From Caballeronia sp. Lep1P3 (GTDB lineage Bacteria; Pseudomonadota; Gammaproteobacteria; Burkholderiales; Burkholderiaceae), in contig NZ_CP084269.1 in the NCBI RefSeq assembly GCF_022879595.1, positions 186,001 to 250,000 on the forward strand: a stretch of 64,000 nt of DNA, in the 5' to 3' direction. This document shows positions 8,555-16,091 of the stretch, piece after piece. Within the stretch, counting starts at the first letter, position 1, and every line of letters begins with the position of its first letter. The notes beneath the pieces are model-generated. The model was given only the letters and a program-made list of their open reading frames with translations. It made no database searches and was not told the origin of the DNA. The position numbers and the translations under genes are program-made.

Positions 8555-9601
8555 TTAATCCTGCGTTTCAGGCGCCGTAGAGAATTCACTGGCAACGAAC
8601 TCTCTCACGACCGTTTCGAGCTTCCCTACGATAAGCGCTTGCTGTTGCTCAGAGAGTCCGCTTAGTTTGAGTTCAGTTCGCCCGTCCCGATACTGCTTCA
8701 ACGCTCCTATCTCGCGCCCGTCGGGGGCCTGGAAAGGCACGTTCCCACTATAGTGGGTCTTCTTAGAACCTCTCGGCGGCGAGGTGTTGTCGAGCTTTTT
8801 GACATGCTCTTCCAACCGACGCACAGACATCTCGCCGGCCACAACCAGCTCAAGGATTCGCTCAGCTGCGGCGTTGCCTGCCTTGTCGATGATGAGTTTG
8901 ATGTTGTAAGCGTGACCCAGACCTACGCCTTCTGTTGCCGCCATTCTTTCAAGGAACGTTTTCGGCAGTTTGGCAATGTGCAACGCCTTTGAAACCGTCG
9001 ACTTGGTCACTCCGAGGCTCTCGGCGAGCGCGTCTTGGCTCGCGAAGACATTCTGAGCGAGTACTCTCTCCCACGCGACTGCGTCGTCGAACACCGTTTG
9101 TTCAGCACGATTTCTGTTGATGCTGCTTGCGAGTATGTACAGCTCTTGATCAGTTAGTTCTTCTACAAGCTCACAGTCGATCGTTGTCTCGCCAAGGCTC
9201 TTCTTAGCGCGAAACCTTCTCTCCCCATCAACAATGACGTATTTTCCCGGAAAGCGGGAGTTTCTCGTAACGACAATGGGGACATGCTGCCCTTCGCGAC
9301 GCAAGAGAACAGCAAGCTCGTCGATGTCGGACGGCTTGTAAAACTCTCGAGGATTAAGCGGGTTCGAGACCAACTCTTCGAGCGCGACTTGCAGCCTCGG
9401 CGAGGACATCGAAATGTCTGCGGGCGAGCCGTGTCCTGTATCCGAAACTGGGGCGCTACCGGAACCGTTAGTATTGAAAGCGTTGTCCCCAGTTCTTGCA
9501 TTCAGGCGACCGTCCACGTCTACCTTCTCGCTCGCCATTCCTTTTCGAATCGAGGCACCCAGACCTAGCTTCGGCGCGCTGATTTTTTCCCTATTCGCCA
9601 C
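8555..9601 (-). CDS. parB: Chromosome/plasmid partitioning protein ParB
   Basis: A 348-residue ParB. The ParB/Srx CTPase domain spans about residues 70-165, with the motif NPLNPREFYKPSDIDELA, the stretch VIVDGERRFRAKKSL and the segment SSINRNRAEQTVFD. A helix-turn-helix follows (QDALAESLGVTKSTVSKALHIAKLP, about 185-210), then a C-terminal dimerisation region. ParB loads on parS palindromes and spreads. It starts 1 base after parA ends, as a parAB operon on the minus strand. The presumed binding sites are the palindromes at 10351-13091. Confidence 0.92.
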   Translation of the reverse strand: MANREKISAPKLGLGASIRKGMASEKVDVDGRLNARTGDNAFNTNGSGSAPVSDTGHGSPADISMSSPRLQVALEELVSNPLNPREFYKPSDIDELAVLLRREGQHVPIVVTRNSRFPGKYVIVDGERRFRAKKSLGETTIDCELVEELTDQELYILASSINRNRAEQTVFDDAVAWERVLAQNVFASQDALAESLGVTKSTVSKALHIAKLPKTFLERMAATEGVGLGHAYNIKLIIDKAGNAAAERILELVVAGEMSVRRLEEHVKKLDNTSPPRGSKKTHYSGNVPFQAPDGREIGALKQYRDGRTELKLSGLSEQQQALIVGKLETVVREFVASEFSTAPETQD

Positions 9602-9602
9602 C

Positions 9603-10274
9603 CTACGCCTCCATAAGTCCTTTGATGGTGAGGATCTCTTTCGCCACGGCCAGTATCTCCTGCTTCGCTACCTTCGCAGTCCGCTGTCCTTTGACGGTGA
9701 AGACCGTGGCGCCGACGCCGATCGCTGTCTTATAGATCTCTCGTTGCGCGATAGTGCTTCGCAAGATGGGATATGGATTGTCTTCCTCCATGGCCGCCCG
9801 AACCTCGCCGTATCCAGTCGTCTTTGTGTTGACCTTGTTAAAAACGACGCCGCAGGCTGTCGCATCGCTCCCGACCTTCCTGCGGACTAATTGAAGCATC
9901 CCGACTGTGCTCCACGCGTCTAAGGCTGAGGCATCCATGGGGACAAGAACGAAGTCGGATGCCGCGATCGCCACCTCCGTATTCTTGTCGTGCACGCTCG
10001 GCGGACAGTCGACCACGATCAGGTCGTAGTTTTCCGCCATCCTCTTGATTTCACGCCCAAGATTCAGCCCGGCCGCAGCTAGGTTGACGACAGTGAAGGG
10101 ATACGGCTCCGTGCCGGCGCTCGTCGCTCTCATGGATGAATTTTGAGAGTCAGCGTCTATGACGAGGACCCTTAGGCTCGGGTCGTCATCGCAATAAGCA
10201 CCGGCAAGATTCAGGGCAATCGTCGTTTTACCGCTGCCGCCCTTTTGATTCGCTACTGCTATGACTAGGCTCAT
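9603..10274 (-). CDS. parA: Partitioning ATPase ParA (Walker type)
   Basis: A 223-residue ParA/MinD-like ATPase. The deviant Walker A motif KGGSGKTT lies at about residues 11-18, the Walker A' region VLVIDADSQNS at about 35-45, and Walker B LIVVDCPPSVHD at about 84-95. The short length without an N-terminal helix-turn-helix marks it as type Ib or chromosomal style, so a separate protein or parS-bound ParB probably autoregulates the operon. It is transcribed divergently from the ParB-like gene at 10423, with one palindromic centromere site between them. Confidence 0.93.
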   Translation of the reverse strand: MSLVIAVANQKGGSGKTTIALNLAGAYCDDDPSLRVLVIDADSQNSSMRATSAGTEPYPFTVVNLAAAGLNLGREIKRMAENYDLIVVDCPPSVHDKNTEVAIAASDFVLVPMDASALDAWSTVGMLQLVRRKVGSDATACGVVFNKVNTKTTGYGEVRAAMEEDNPYPILRSTIAQREIYKTAIGVGATVFTVKGQRTAKVAKQEILAVAKEILTIKGLMEA

Positions 10275-10350
10275 TGCGCAACCTTTGATGTTTTCCCATA
10301 CATGCTATATGTATTGAATATCAGTATCAAGAAAAATGCTGTCCTGCTTA

Positions 10351-10370
10351 CCGTTTCCACGTGGAAACGG
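10351..10370. promoter_or_regulatory. parS-like centromere palindrome 1
   Basis: CCGTTTCCACGTGGAAACGG is a perfect 20-base palindrome between divergent parA and the ParB-like gene. The core GTTTCCACGTGGAAAC recurs at 11296, 11593 and 13076 and, degenerate, at 12647. Its form resembles the CACGTG-centred parS palindromes of bacterial ParB systems. Its place in the promoter region may also allow control of parAB. Confidence 0.85.
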
Positions 10371-10422
10371 CGCCTAAAGAGCGCGGAGCGGGCTGCCGAC
10401 AACATTCAGAAGGGAGAAAAAA

Positions 10423-11283
10423 GTGGATAGTTACGTTGGGAAGCCGTTGCCTCGAAATCCTCTCGCACTTGCTGCGTTGTACAAGGAGGGCTTGGGACGG
10501 CTTTGGCAGAACCAGAAGCAGGCAGCGGACGCCTTGACAAGATTCGGCGTCAAACGCGAAGACGTCAATAGAGCATTGCGACTCTCGTCTATGCCTACAG
10601 ATGCACTGATGCTGTTCGCCGACTGTGGGATCAATGGCCGGACAGCGCGGGAGCTTATTCGGATCGAGCGGGCTATCGGTCGAGCGGCGCTGGAAGAACG
10701 GGCACAGGCGATTGCGAAGGAAGGAAAATCGCGGACAGAGCTCGTACAGATGCTGGATGATCAATCGCCGGTCCCGCCAAAGCGCCGTCGCACACCGCAG
10801 GTCGATTTGCCGTCCATCCGAGCACAGCAATATGTGAACGGAATCGCTACGAATAAATGGTCCACGATGACGGAGGCGGCTAAGACTGAAGGATGGGGGA
10901 AGGAGATGCTTTTCAAGTCCACTATGCTGGCCGGCCTTCCGCCCGTGATTACCAGCCTCTTCGAGCAAAAACGTTTTTCCCTTCGAAACGGTGAAACGTT
11001 GCTCGCGCTCATTGGAACCTTGGGCATTTCAAAGGTCACCCAGAACGCTAGGAAGCTGGCGGAGCAGCCCGGTCGTCGCTCATCTGAACAGATCCTGAAC
11101 TATCTTGCTGGCGGCCCTGCTGACGCTGACTGCAAGGTAAAGGTACAGCTAGTCGGGGACAAGGTTACCTTTTCTTTTAGCTTCAAAGCGCGCGCGACCC
11201 GGCGCGATCTAGTCGACGTCGATCAACTCCAATCACTTGCGTCATTCGCGTTGGGCAACTTGGTCGAGCTGGGTCGTCGCTGA
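10423..11283 (+). CDS. ParB-like helix-turn-helix protein
   Basis: A 286-residue protein starting at GTG (10423) with GAAGGGAGAAAA just upstream. The central part (NQKQAADALTRFGVKREDVN and NGRTARELIRIERAIG, residues about 25-85) resembles the helix-turn-helix of ParB/KorB proteins. No N-terminal CTPase motif is visible. The C-terminal half (KVKVQLVGDKVTFSFSFKA) is beta-rich and unfamiliar. It is divergent from parAB, and parS-like palindromes flank it at 10351 and 11296. Inferred role: an accessory DNA-binding partition or regulatory factor. Confidence 0.6.
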   Translation: MDSYVGKPLPRNPLALAALYKEGLGRLWQNQKQAADALTRFGVKREDVNRALRLSSMPTDALMLFADCGINGRTARELIRIERAIGRAALEERAQAIAKEGKSRTELVQMLDDQSPVPPKRRRTPQVDLPSIRAQQYVNGIATNKWSTMTEAAKTEGWGKEMLFKSTMLAGLPPVITSLFEQKRFSLRNGETLLALIGTLGISKVTQNARKLAEQPGRRSSEQILNYLAGGPADADCKVKVQLVGDKVTFSFSFKARATRRDLVDVDQLQSLASFALGNLVELGRR

Positions 11284-11295
11284 TCGAGTCGCATG

Positions 11296-11311
11296 GTTTC
11301 CACGTGGAAAC
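11296..11311. promoter_or_regulatory. parS-like centromere palindrome 2
   Basis: GTTTCCACGTGGAAAC is an exact copy of the palindrome core, 12 bases after the stop of the ParB-like gene. Confidence 0.85.
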
Positions 11312-11592
11312 GCGGTGTAGGAAGCCGCGCGCAGCTGCATCGTTGAGAAATGCATGACGTGGGCCGCGACTCGGCTTAGGCTCCCCAATCGACTAGCGCG
11401 ACGCCATAAGCCGCGGCCGGATAAGTCGCTTCACTGACTTCCGATTCGCCCTTACCTATACCGGAACGGCCGTGGGTGAGCACTTATCCCTTTGGTAGCC
11501 AGAACGAGCGAGTATGTCTATACGGTATGTCCAGACAGTATAGGGACTCTTGTATGCTACTCCCCGGCCGGCGCTCACGCGCATTGGCGCAC

Positions 11593-11608
11593 GTTTCCAC
11601 GTGGAAAC
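11593..11608. promoter_or_regulatory. parS-like centromere palindrome 3
   Basis: An exact GTTTCCACGTGGAAAC palindrome. It begins a stretch of more than 200 bases that is repeated, with divergence, from 13076. Confidence 0.85.
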
Positions 11609-11825
11609 CGGGACGCTAGTAGGCTTAGATAGACGAGCCCGACGCCCGTTCGAAAGGCAAGCGCCGTTTCATTGCGTCGGCAACTGGCTGCCTGGGTGGT
11701 GGCTCGATACTCACCCATTTCGTCCCGAAAACTGTCAGTTCGGCCAGATCGGGATCAACGGTGGCGGGCGTTTCCGTCCTTGCGGTGACAAAAATCACCG
11801 TTATCCGGCCGTTTGCGCCCAGGGC
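11593..11825 (+). repeat. Centromere module, copy A
   Basis: This stretch resembles 13076-13295 in the same orientation. Both begin with the palindrome, continue with GGGAC and CGCTAGT, and share the later block around ACTCACCCATTTCGTC (copy A) or ACTCACCGATTTCGTC (copy B). Both then run through a segment with TTGCGGTGA and CGCTATC- or CGTTATC-like ends. The copies have diverged and carry indels. Duplicated parS-bearing DNA suggests that the centromere grew by segment duplication. Confidence 0.7.
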
Positions 11826-11983
11826 GAGCAGATCCGCCCCCCCGCAAATACGAACGCGCCAAACGCAGTCTCACGCGACCATTACCCGAGGAGTCGGTTC
11901 TCTAATAGAGACAGGGAGCGTGACGCCAGTCTTCCAAAGAATGATGAGTTCAAAAAAACGGCCGCTATTGCAACCGAGCACAC

Positions 11984-12193
11984 TCAGCCCACCAGGCCCC
12001 ACTGACTAACCGGCATTAACATCGCTTCTTCGGAAAAGGCCGGCGAGACGTTTGCAAGAACCGACGAGCAAAAGGCAGACTCTGCCGAAGAGGCGGCGCA
12101 AAGTACCGCGAGCAGCCAAGTGTCCAGAGCTGCTAGCCGCTTCTGAGGGATTGAAGCGACATAGAGACGAAATTGCTTGGGTGGGTTAGCCAT
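11984..12193 (-). CDS. Small hypothetical protein
   Basis: A 69-residue product starting at the ATG at 12193, which has a strong ribosome binding site (AAAAGGAGAATC) just upstream. It begins MANPPKQFRLYVASIPQKRL and has a hydrophobic middle (TWLLAVLCAASSAESAFC) that could be one membrane helix. I do not recognise it. It is divergent from the SOS-box gene at 12383, with about 190 bases between. The ribosome binding site is the main support for its being real. Confidence 0.45.
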   Translation of the reverse strand: MANPPKQFRLYVASIPQKRLAALDTWLLAVLCAASSAESAFCSSVLANVSPAFSEEAMLMPVSQWGLVG

Positions 12194-12349
12194 GATTCTC
12201 CTTTTTGCTTGATAGATCTTTCGCGCGCCGATGTTCGGATAAAGCACTACCGTTGGCTGAAATAGATATACTGAATTTGTGCCCTGGCGCCAGGAATTGG
12301 CGGCAAGTTGTGCCCGGCGCCGTGACCTTGCGGCGAAATACGGTTAGGA

Positions 12350-12369
12350 TACTGTATATATATACAGTA
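12350..12369. promoter_or_regulatory. Consensus LexA (SOS) box
   Basis: TACTGTATATATATACAGTA is a perfect palindrome identical to the classical CTGT-N8-ACAG LexA consensus with an ideal AT core. It lies 13 bases before the ATG at 12383. A site this close to consensus predicts tight LexA repression and DNA-damage induction. This is direct sequence identity; binding is inferred. Confidence 0.85.
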
Positions 12370-12382
12370 CTCGGCCGTTACC

Positions 12383-12625
12383 ATGTCCCTTCCAACCTTC
12401 CTGCCTGTCAGTTATCACGAACTCAGGCTTCTTTGGAGCCGCTACCGAGGGCGCGACGCTGACGTACAGCGTCTGGTTCTGGAGGTACAGCGGTTCCGCG
12501 GAGTAGTCGATGAGGCGTATCAGCTTCAACAGGTGATTGACAAGTGCTGGCGAGAGGAAGGCCATGGCCAGCTCGTCGCTCTCGAAAAGCTACGTCTCTT
12601 ATTGAACAACGAGCGGACCCGGTAG
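12383..12625 (+). CDS. Small SOS-box-controlled hypothetical protein
   Basis: An 80-residue protein, Leu/Arg/Glu-rich and probably helical, with no signal peptide. The ATG at 12383 follows the LexA box directly. I do not recognise the family. A second, broken copy of its C-terminal half (CWREEG, LVALEKLRLL and NERTR) lies at about 12890-13055, and in both copies a parS-type palindrome follows the stop by 21-22 bases. The link of an SOS box, a small protein and centromere repeats suggests a plasmid-maintenance or damage-response function, but this is inference. Confidence 0.65.
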   Translation: MSLPTFLPVSYHELRLLWSRYRGRDADVQRLVLEVQRFRGVVDEAYQLQQVIDKCWREEGHGQLVALEKLRLLLNNERTR

Positions 12626-12646
12626 GAAGGCCTGCGTCTTCCCACG

Positions 12647-12662
12647 GTTTCAACCTGGAAAC
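12647..12662. promoter_or_regulatory. Degenerate parS-like palindrome 4
   Basis: GTTTCAACCTGGAAAC differs from the GTTTCCACGTGGAAAC core at two positions, which breaks the CACGTG centre. It occupies the same place after the small gene as palindrome 5 does after the broken copy, so it is probably a decayed member of the array. Confidence 0.65.
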
Positions 12663-12889
12663 AGGGGTGCCGTGTCGGGGCCATCCACGGGACGAAGGCA
12701 AAGGTGACTAGCGTGCTCGGCCCAGGCTGCGGCCTTCCAAGGGCCCGGCCTTTCCGTTGGAAGGTCGCGGGCCCAAAGGTGGTCCCGGCAAGGGTCAAGG
12801 CGCACGGGGCGGATGATCTGGAACCAGCGCCGCGCTCCCCGTCGGCGTGCGGATTCGAGCCAGAGGTTTGTCTCGGCATCTCCCTCCAT

Positions 12890-13055
12890 CGCCCCGGGCT
12901 GCGGCTGTATTAGCGGTTCGGCGCTTCCGGAACGTAGCGAACGAAGCCCAAGCACTGCGGCGGTCATCGAAAAGTGTTGGCGCGAGGAAGGATATGGCCG
13001 CCTGGTTGCTCTCGAGAAACTTCGCTTGCTCCCAATCAACGAACGGACGCGGTAA
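12890..13055 (+). pseudogene. Decayed duplicate of the small SOS-box gene
   Basis: The frame ending at 13055 encodes EKCWREEGYGRLVALEKLR and ends PINERTR, closely matching the C-terminal part of the gene at 12383-12625. The upstream part, matching RFRGVVDEAYQLQ, is found in another frame (RFRNVANEAQALR near 12910-12950), so a frameshift separates the two parts. No LexA box or start precedes it. It is a decayed tandem copy rather than an active gene. Confidence 0.7.
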
Positions 13056-13075
13056 TGGCGGTGGCGGCTGCACGG

Positions 13076-13091
13076 GTTTCCACGTGGAAAC
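13076..13091. promoter_or_regulatory. parS-like centromere palindrome 5
   Basis: An exact GTTTCCACGTGGAAAC palindrome, 21 bases after the broken duplicate gene and at the head of centromere module copy B. Confidence 0.85.
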
Positions 13092-13295
13092 GGGGACCGC
13101 TAGTCTTGGATGAAGACCCGATTGCTCGGTTGTAATGGCGGTGCATTCCAACATACCTTCAGTAATTGGCCGCCGCTCAGCAGCCTTGCTCGGTACTCAC
13201 CGATTTCGTCACGATAACTATCAGTTTGAATAGATCTGGGGCCAACTGCGGCGAAGGTGTTCGCCGTTGCGGTGAATAACAACCGCTATCTGGCA
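13076..13295 (+). repeat. Centromere module, copy B
   Basis: The diverged second copy of 11593-11825, in the same orientation and beginning with the same palindrome. It ends near the segment AACCGCTATCTGGCAGTTAA, which parallels CACCGTTATCCGGCCGTT in copy A. Confidence 0.7.
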
Positions 13296-13747
13296 GTTAA
13301 GGGGCAGAGCGATCGTGCAGACGGAGTTAGGGTAGGGGAGGGGGTGTATTGTTGGCGTCCGGCTGCTAGCGCAAGTAAAAGGGCTCCGCCTACCAACTGG
13401 ACCACTTTCAAGCTCCGGCACATTGATGCCGCGATAGCAAACGCGAGGAGCGATTCCCTGCAACGGCGGCCGTCAGGCCGTGTCGAGCAAAGCGAAGGGG
13501 ATAGCTCCCGGCAGGGCGAAGCCAGATCTCCCTGCATTACGCTAGGGCGTACCCCCTTAGCGATTTCCATTCGACTGAGCATTACTGGGTGCGAGACGCG
13601 CGTTTACGGCGGCTTGGCGATGGCTAACTTTGGATTAGAGCCGGTCCACCGAAAGGCGCATTCGCCGGAGTGAGACGTTGAAAGTGAAGCGGTTTCTCCA
13701 TACGATCATGGTCGCTGCATCACAGCGAGCAACTCGAACAGGAGCCT
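13296..13747. other. Non-coding stretch before the nucleotidyltransferase operon
   Basis: No supported gene. The stretch carries short purine-rich runs (GGGTAGGGGAGGGGG near 13330) and is followed by the promoter region of the gene at 13748. I looked for a recognisable oriT nick sequence and could not identify one with confidence. Confidence 0.4.
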
Positions 13748-14512
13748 ATGAGCATCGACGCAGACGCCTATCTAACGGCCATCCTCAACCGTGAAGCCGT
13801 CGATACGAGCATATTTTCGCCCCTCTGGAACGTCCAGGCGGCGCTCCAGCCGCTTCTTAATGAGTGGGCAAACCGGTATCTTCTCGATGTCCGGCCGAGC
13901 GGTTCATTTTCCAAAGGCACGGCCAACGCCTCCGGGACTGACATCGACCTTTTCATATCGTTATCGGATCAGACGCCCGAGACGCTGAAGGAGGTCTACG
14001 AAAAGCTCTTCGCGCATCTCGGGGAGAAGGGGTACGCGCCGAAGCGGCAAAACGTGTCTATCAATATCAAGGTCAATGGTTTCGACGTCGATCTGGTGCC
14101 GGCGAAGCGGCAAAACTATCTGACGAGCGATCACAGCCTCTATGTCCGTCGCAAAGACACCTGGAAGAAGACGAACATCGATACGCACATTGCGCATGTC
14201 ACCGCGGCCGGAAGGCAACAGGAGACCCGTATCCTCAAGCTTTGGCGCAATCAGAAGGGCCTAGAGTTTCCTTCGTTCTATGTCGAACTCGCTGTCATTA
14301 GCGCCCTACAGCTTGAATGGCTCGCGCCCTTGTCTGGCCGCGTTGTGAAATGTCTGGAGTATTTCCGCGATTACCTGCCTACGGCGCAGATCGTCGATCC
14401 TGCCAACACCAACAACATCATTTCCGACGATCTGACCGCGGCTGAAAAGCGGGCGATCAGCAAGGCTGCCGCGATATCGCTGCAGGGGTCTTGGGAGCAC
14501 GTGGTCCGATGA
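13748..14512 (+). CDS. CD-NTase/Pol-beta-type nucleotidyltransferase
   Basis: A 254-residue protein starting at an ATG with AGGAG upstream. Residues about 52-72 hold the nucleotidyltransferase signature GSFSKGT followed by TDIDLFISL, which supplies the GS motif and two metal-binding aspartates. The third aspartate is probably in FDVDLVPAKR (about residue 115). A helical part follows with ILKLWRNQKGLEFPSFYVE, typical of CD-NTase, OAS-like and related enzymes. It overlaps the next gene by 4 bases (ATGA). Candidate roles are synthesis of a nucleotide signal or nucleotidyl modification of a target. The partner gene resembles a nuclease, so an anti-phage role is possible. Confidence 0.75.
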   Translation: MSIDADAYLTAILNREAVDTSIFSPLWNVQAALQPLLNEWANRYLLDVRPSGSFSKGTANASGTDIDLFISLSDQTPETLKEVYEKLFAHLGEKGYAPKRQNVSINIKVNGFDVDLVPAKRQNYLTSDHSLYVRRKDTWKKTNIDTHIAHVTAAGRQQETRILKLWRNQKGLEFPSFYVELAVISALQLEWLAPLSGRVVKCLEYFRDYLPTAQIVDPANTNNIISDDLTAAEKRAISKAAAISLQGSWEHVVR

Positions 14513-15237
14513 GTGAATGGTCCCTTCAAACGCTGCTTTCAGGCCTGCACGACAAGGTGCAGCAAAGCCTTGCTGTGTCTCGGCAGTCTTTCGGCCACCC
14601 CGGAACCAAGGGTGATGCGAGCGAAAAGGCGTGGCTGGATCTGCTTGAAACGTATCTGCCGCGCCGGTATCAGGCGGCTACGGCGCACGTCGTCGACAGC
14701 AAGGACGGGTTCAGCCAGCAGATGGACATCGTCATTTTCGACCGGCAGTACACGCCCTTGATCTTCGAGCACAACGAGCAGCTCGTCATCCCGGCCGAAA
14801 GCGTATATGCCGTATTCGAAGCAAAGCAGTCGATCAATGCAGGGCAGGTGAAATACGCCCAGGAGAAAATCGACAGCGTTCGGCGCCTGGAGCGAACGAG
14901 CATGCCCGTTCCCTGGCTGAAGGGCGTCGCGGCTGCCAAGCCGCTCCACCATATAATCGGCGGCCTATTGACGTTCGAAAGCGACTGGAAGCCGCCCCTG
15001 GGTCAACCGCTTGCCGACGCGCTCCAGATTCAGCCTGAGAACCTGCACAACCGGCTGGATATCGGTTGTGTGGCCGCTCACGGTCTGTTCAGCTGTGATG
15101 CACAGGGGGCCGTGACGATTTCACCGCAGAGCAAACCTGCGACGGCGTTCCTGCTGGAACTGATCGCAAGGCTGCAGGAAATCGGGACCGTGCCGATGAT
15201 CGACATTCGGGCCTACGCGCACTGGCTTGCGGAGTAG
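14509..15237 (+). CDS. DUF6602-like protein with PD-(D/E)XK-type motif
   Basis: A 242-residue protein coupled to the nucleotidyltransferase by an ATGA overlap. Residues about 30-110 show GDASEKAWLDLLETYLPRRY, then QQMDIVIFD and AVFEAKQSI. This arrangement of E, then D-x-V-x-x-D, then E-x-K matches a PD-(D/E)XK nuclease-like core, as in DUF6602 proteins. The rest is helical, without other known domains. I did not see a membrane segment. It could be an endonuclease effector controlled by, or protected through, the upstream nucleotidyltransferase. The family name is from memory of the motif pattern. Confidence 0.65.
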   Translation: MSEWSLQTLLSGLHDKVQQSLAVSRQSFGHPGTKGDASEKAWLDLLETYLPRRYQAATAHVVDSKDGFSQQMDIVIFDRQYTPLIFEHNEQLVIPAESVYAVFEAKQSINAGQVKYAQEKIDSVRRLERTSMPVPWLKGVAAAKPLHHIIGGLLTFESDWKPPLGQPLADALQIQPENLHNRLDIGCVAAHGLFSCDAQGAVTISPQSKPATAFLLELIARLQEIGTVPMIDIRAYAHWLAE

Positions 15238-15271
15238 GCGTAAGCGCTTGGTCGCGGTTGACCCAGGGGTA

Positions 15272-15395
15272 GCATGAAGGCCGCAGCCCATGCGAGTACG
15301 GTCCGCGCACCATCGATTCCGGGACACCCTGGACAGCCGGTTCAAAGGTCGAATCCAGCACTCTGCGACCGAGACCACGGTCGTCTTTCTGGTTA
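15272..15395 (+). pseudogene. Remnant of the exported-protein gene found at 17523-18104
   Basis: The segment starting GCATGAAGGCCGCAGCCC matches 17890-18010 over about 120 bases, including the nearly identical block with GAATCCAGCACTCTGCGACC. Translation gives MKAAAH, then SNPALCDRDHGRL, which corresponds to MKAAAL and SNPALCDQDHGRL in the intact protein; a stop follows soon after. Only the C-terminal part is present and there is no signal peptide. It is a partial duplicate or the scar of a recombination event. Confidence 0.75.
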
Positions 15396-15620
15396 AGTAC
15401 ACGGCCGCATCACCGCGACAGTTTGAAACGATGTCGCTGCCCGGCCAAACGGTGCAAGTCAAAACGCCTGTGTCGAAAGACGGCTATAGGGTTATCCCTA
15501 ATACGGCAATAATCTGTTGTTCACTCGCTCATTAATCTTAAGCGGACGCTTACCTAAACTGAGATCACTGAAACGCAAACAGGGCTGTTTGCGAAGAACA
15601 AAGATCTGGAGGTAAGCATC

Positions 15621-15920
15621 ATGAAACTCGCAACTCTTATCGTCGCCGCTGCACTCGCTGTCCCCGCAGTCTCGTCTTTCGCGCAAAGCCAACCAGTGAC
15701 GCGCGCGCAAGTTAAGGCAGAACTTGTGCAGCTCCAACATGCTGGTTACAACCCGAGCACGGAGCGGACGACGTACCCGGCAGAAATCCAAGCTGCCGAA
15801 GCAAAGGTCGCCGCACAGAACGGCCAGAATAGCTACGGTGGCGTCGCCGACACTGCATCGGCGTCGGGCGGCCCGGCTCACACCGGCAATAGCATCGCTC
15901 CCGTTTATTTCGGTCACTAA
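15621..15920 (+). CDS. DUF4148-type small exported protein
   Basis: A 99-residue product with ribosome binding site GGAGG before the ATG and a signal peptide ending at SFAQS. The mature part has VTRAQVKAELVQLQHAGYNP and TYPAEIQAAEAKV, the DUF4148 pattern common in Burkholderiaceae. Function is unknown. Two further members of the family occur at 55585 and 57463, but this copy has a longer Gly/Ala-rich tail and lacks their shared promoter block. Confidence 0.85.
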   Translation: MKLATLIVAAALAVPAVSSFAQSQPVTRAQVKAELVQLQHAGYNPSTERTTYPAEIQAAEAKVAAQNGQNSYGGVADTASASGGPAHTGNSIAPVYFGH

Positions 15921-16091
15921 TCGACCGAGCGAGCCAAGTAGCTCGCGCTAGGTACTAGAGAACTGGCCGCTGCCGGGATACCGCAGACGGCCAGTTTGCT
16001 TATTAGCACCTCCGCCACCGGCATAGCCGATGGCTTGCCCAGCACCGGCGAGGTCCTGGGCTTTTTTTGCGCTCTCGACTTCTTCGTGTGT

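Larger units (their letters stand above)
11312..11983. other. Non-coding centromere-region DNA
   Basis: Apart from palindrome 3 and the duplicated module described separately, I see no supported gene here. CTATAC/GTATAG inverted arms occur around 11518-11543. Open frames through 11550-12005 have no recognisable protein, and the matching repeat at 13076 onward does not keep the frame, so they are treated as non-coding. Confidence 0.5.

Noticed and set aside
11550..12005. Open frame of 151 codons in the centromere region, plus strand
   Set aside because: It contains a parS palindrome, has no recognisable motif, and the homologous repeat copy from 13076 does not preserve the frame. Treated as non-coding.
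13296..13747. Possible oriT
   Set aside because: The region is non-coding, but no nick motif or inverted repeat of a known oriT family could be recognised, and no relaxase gene is in the window.
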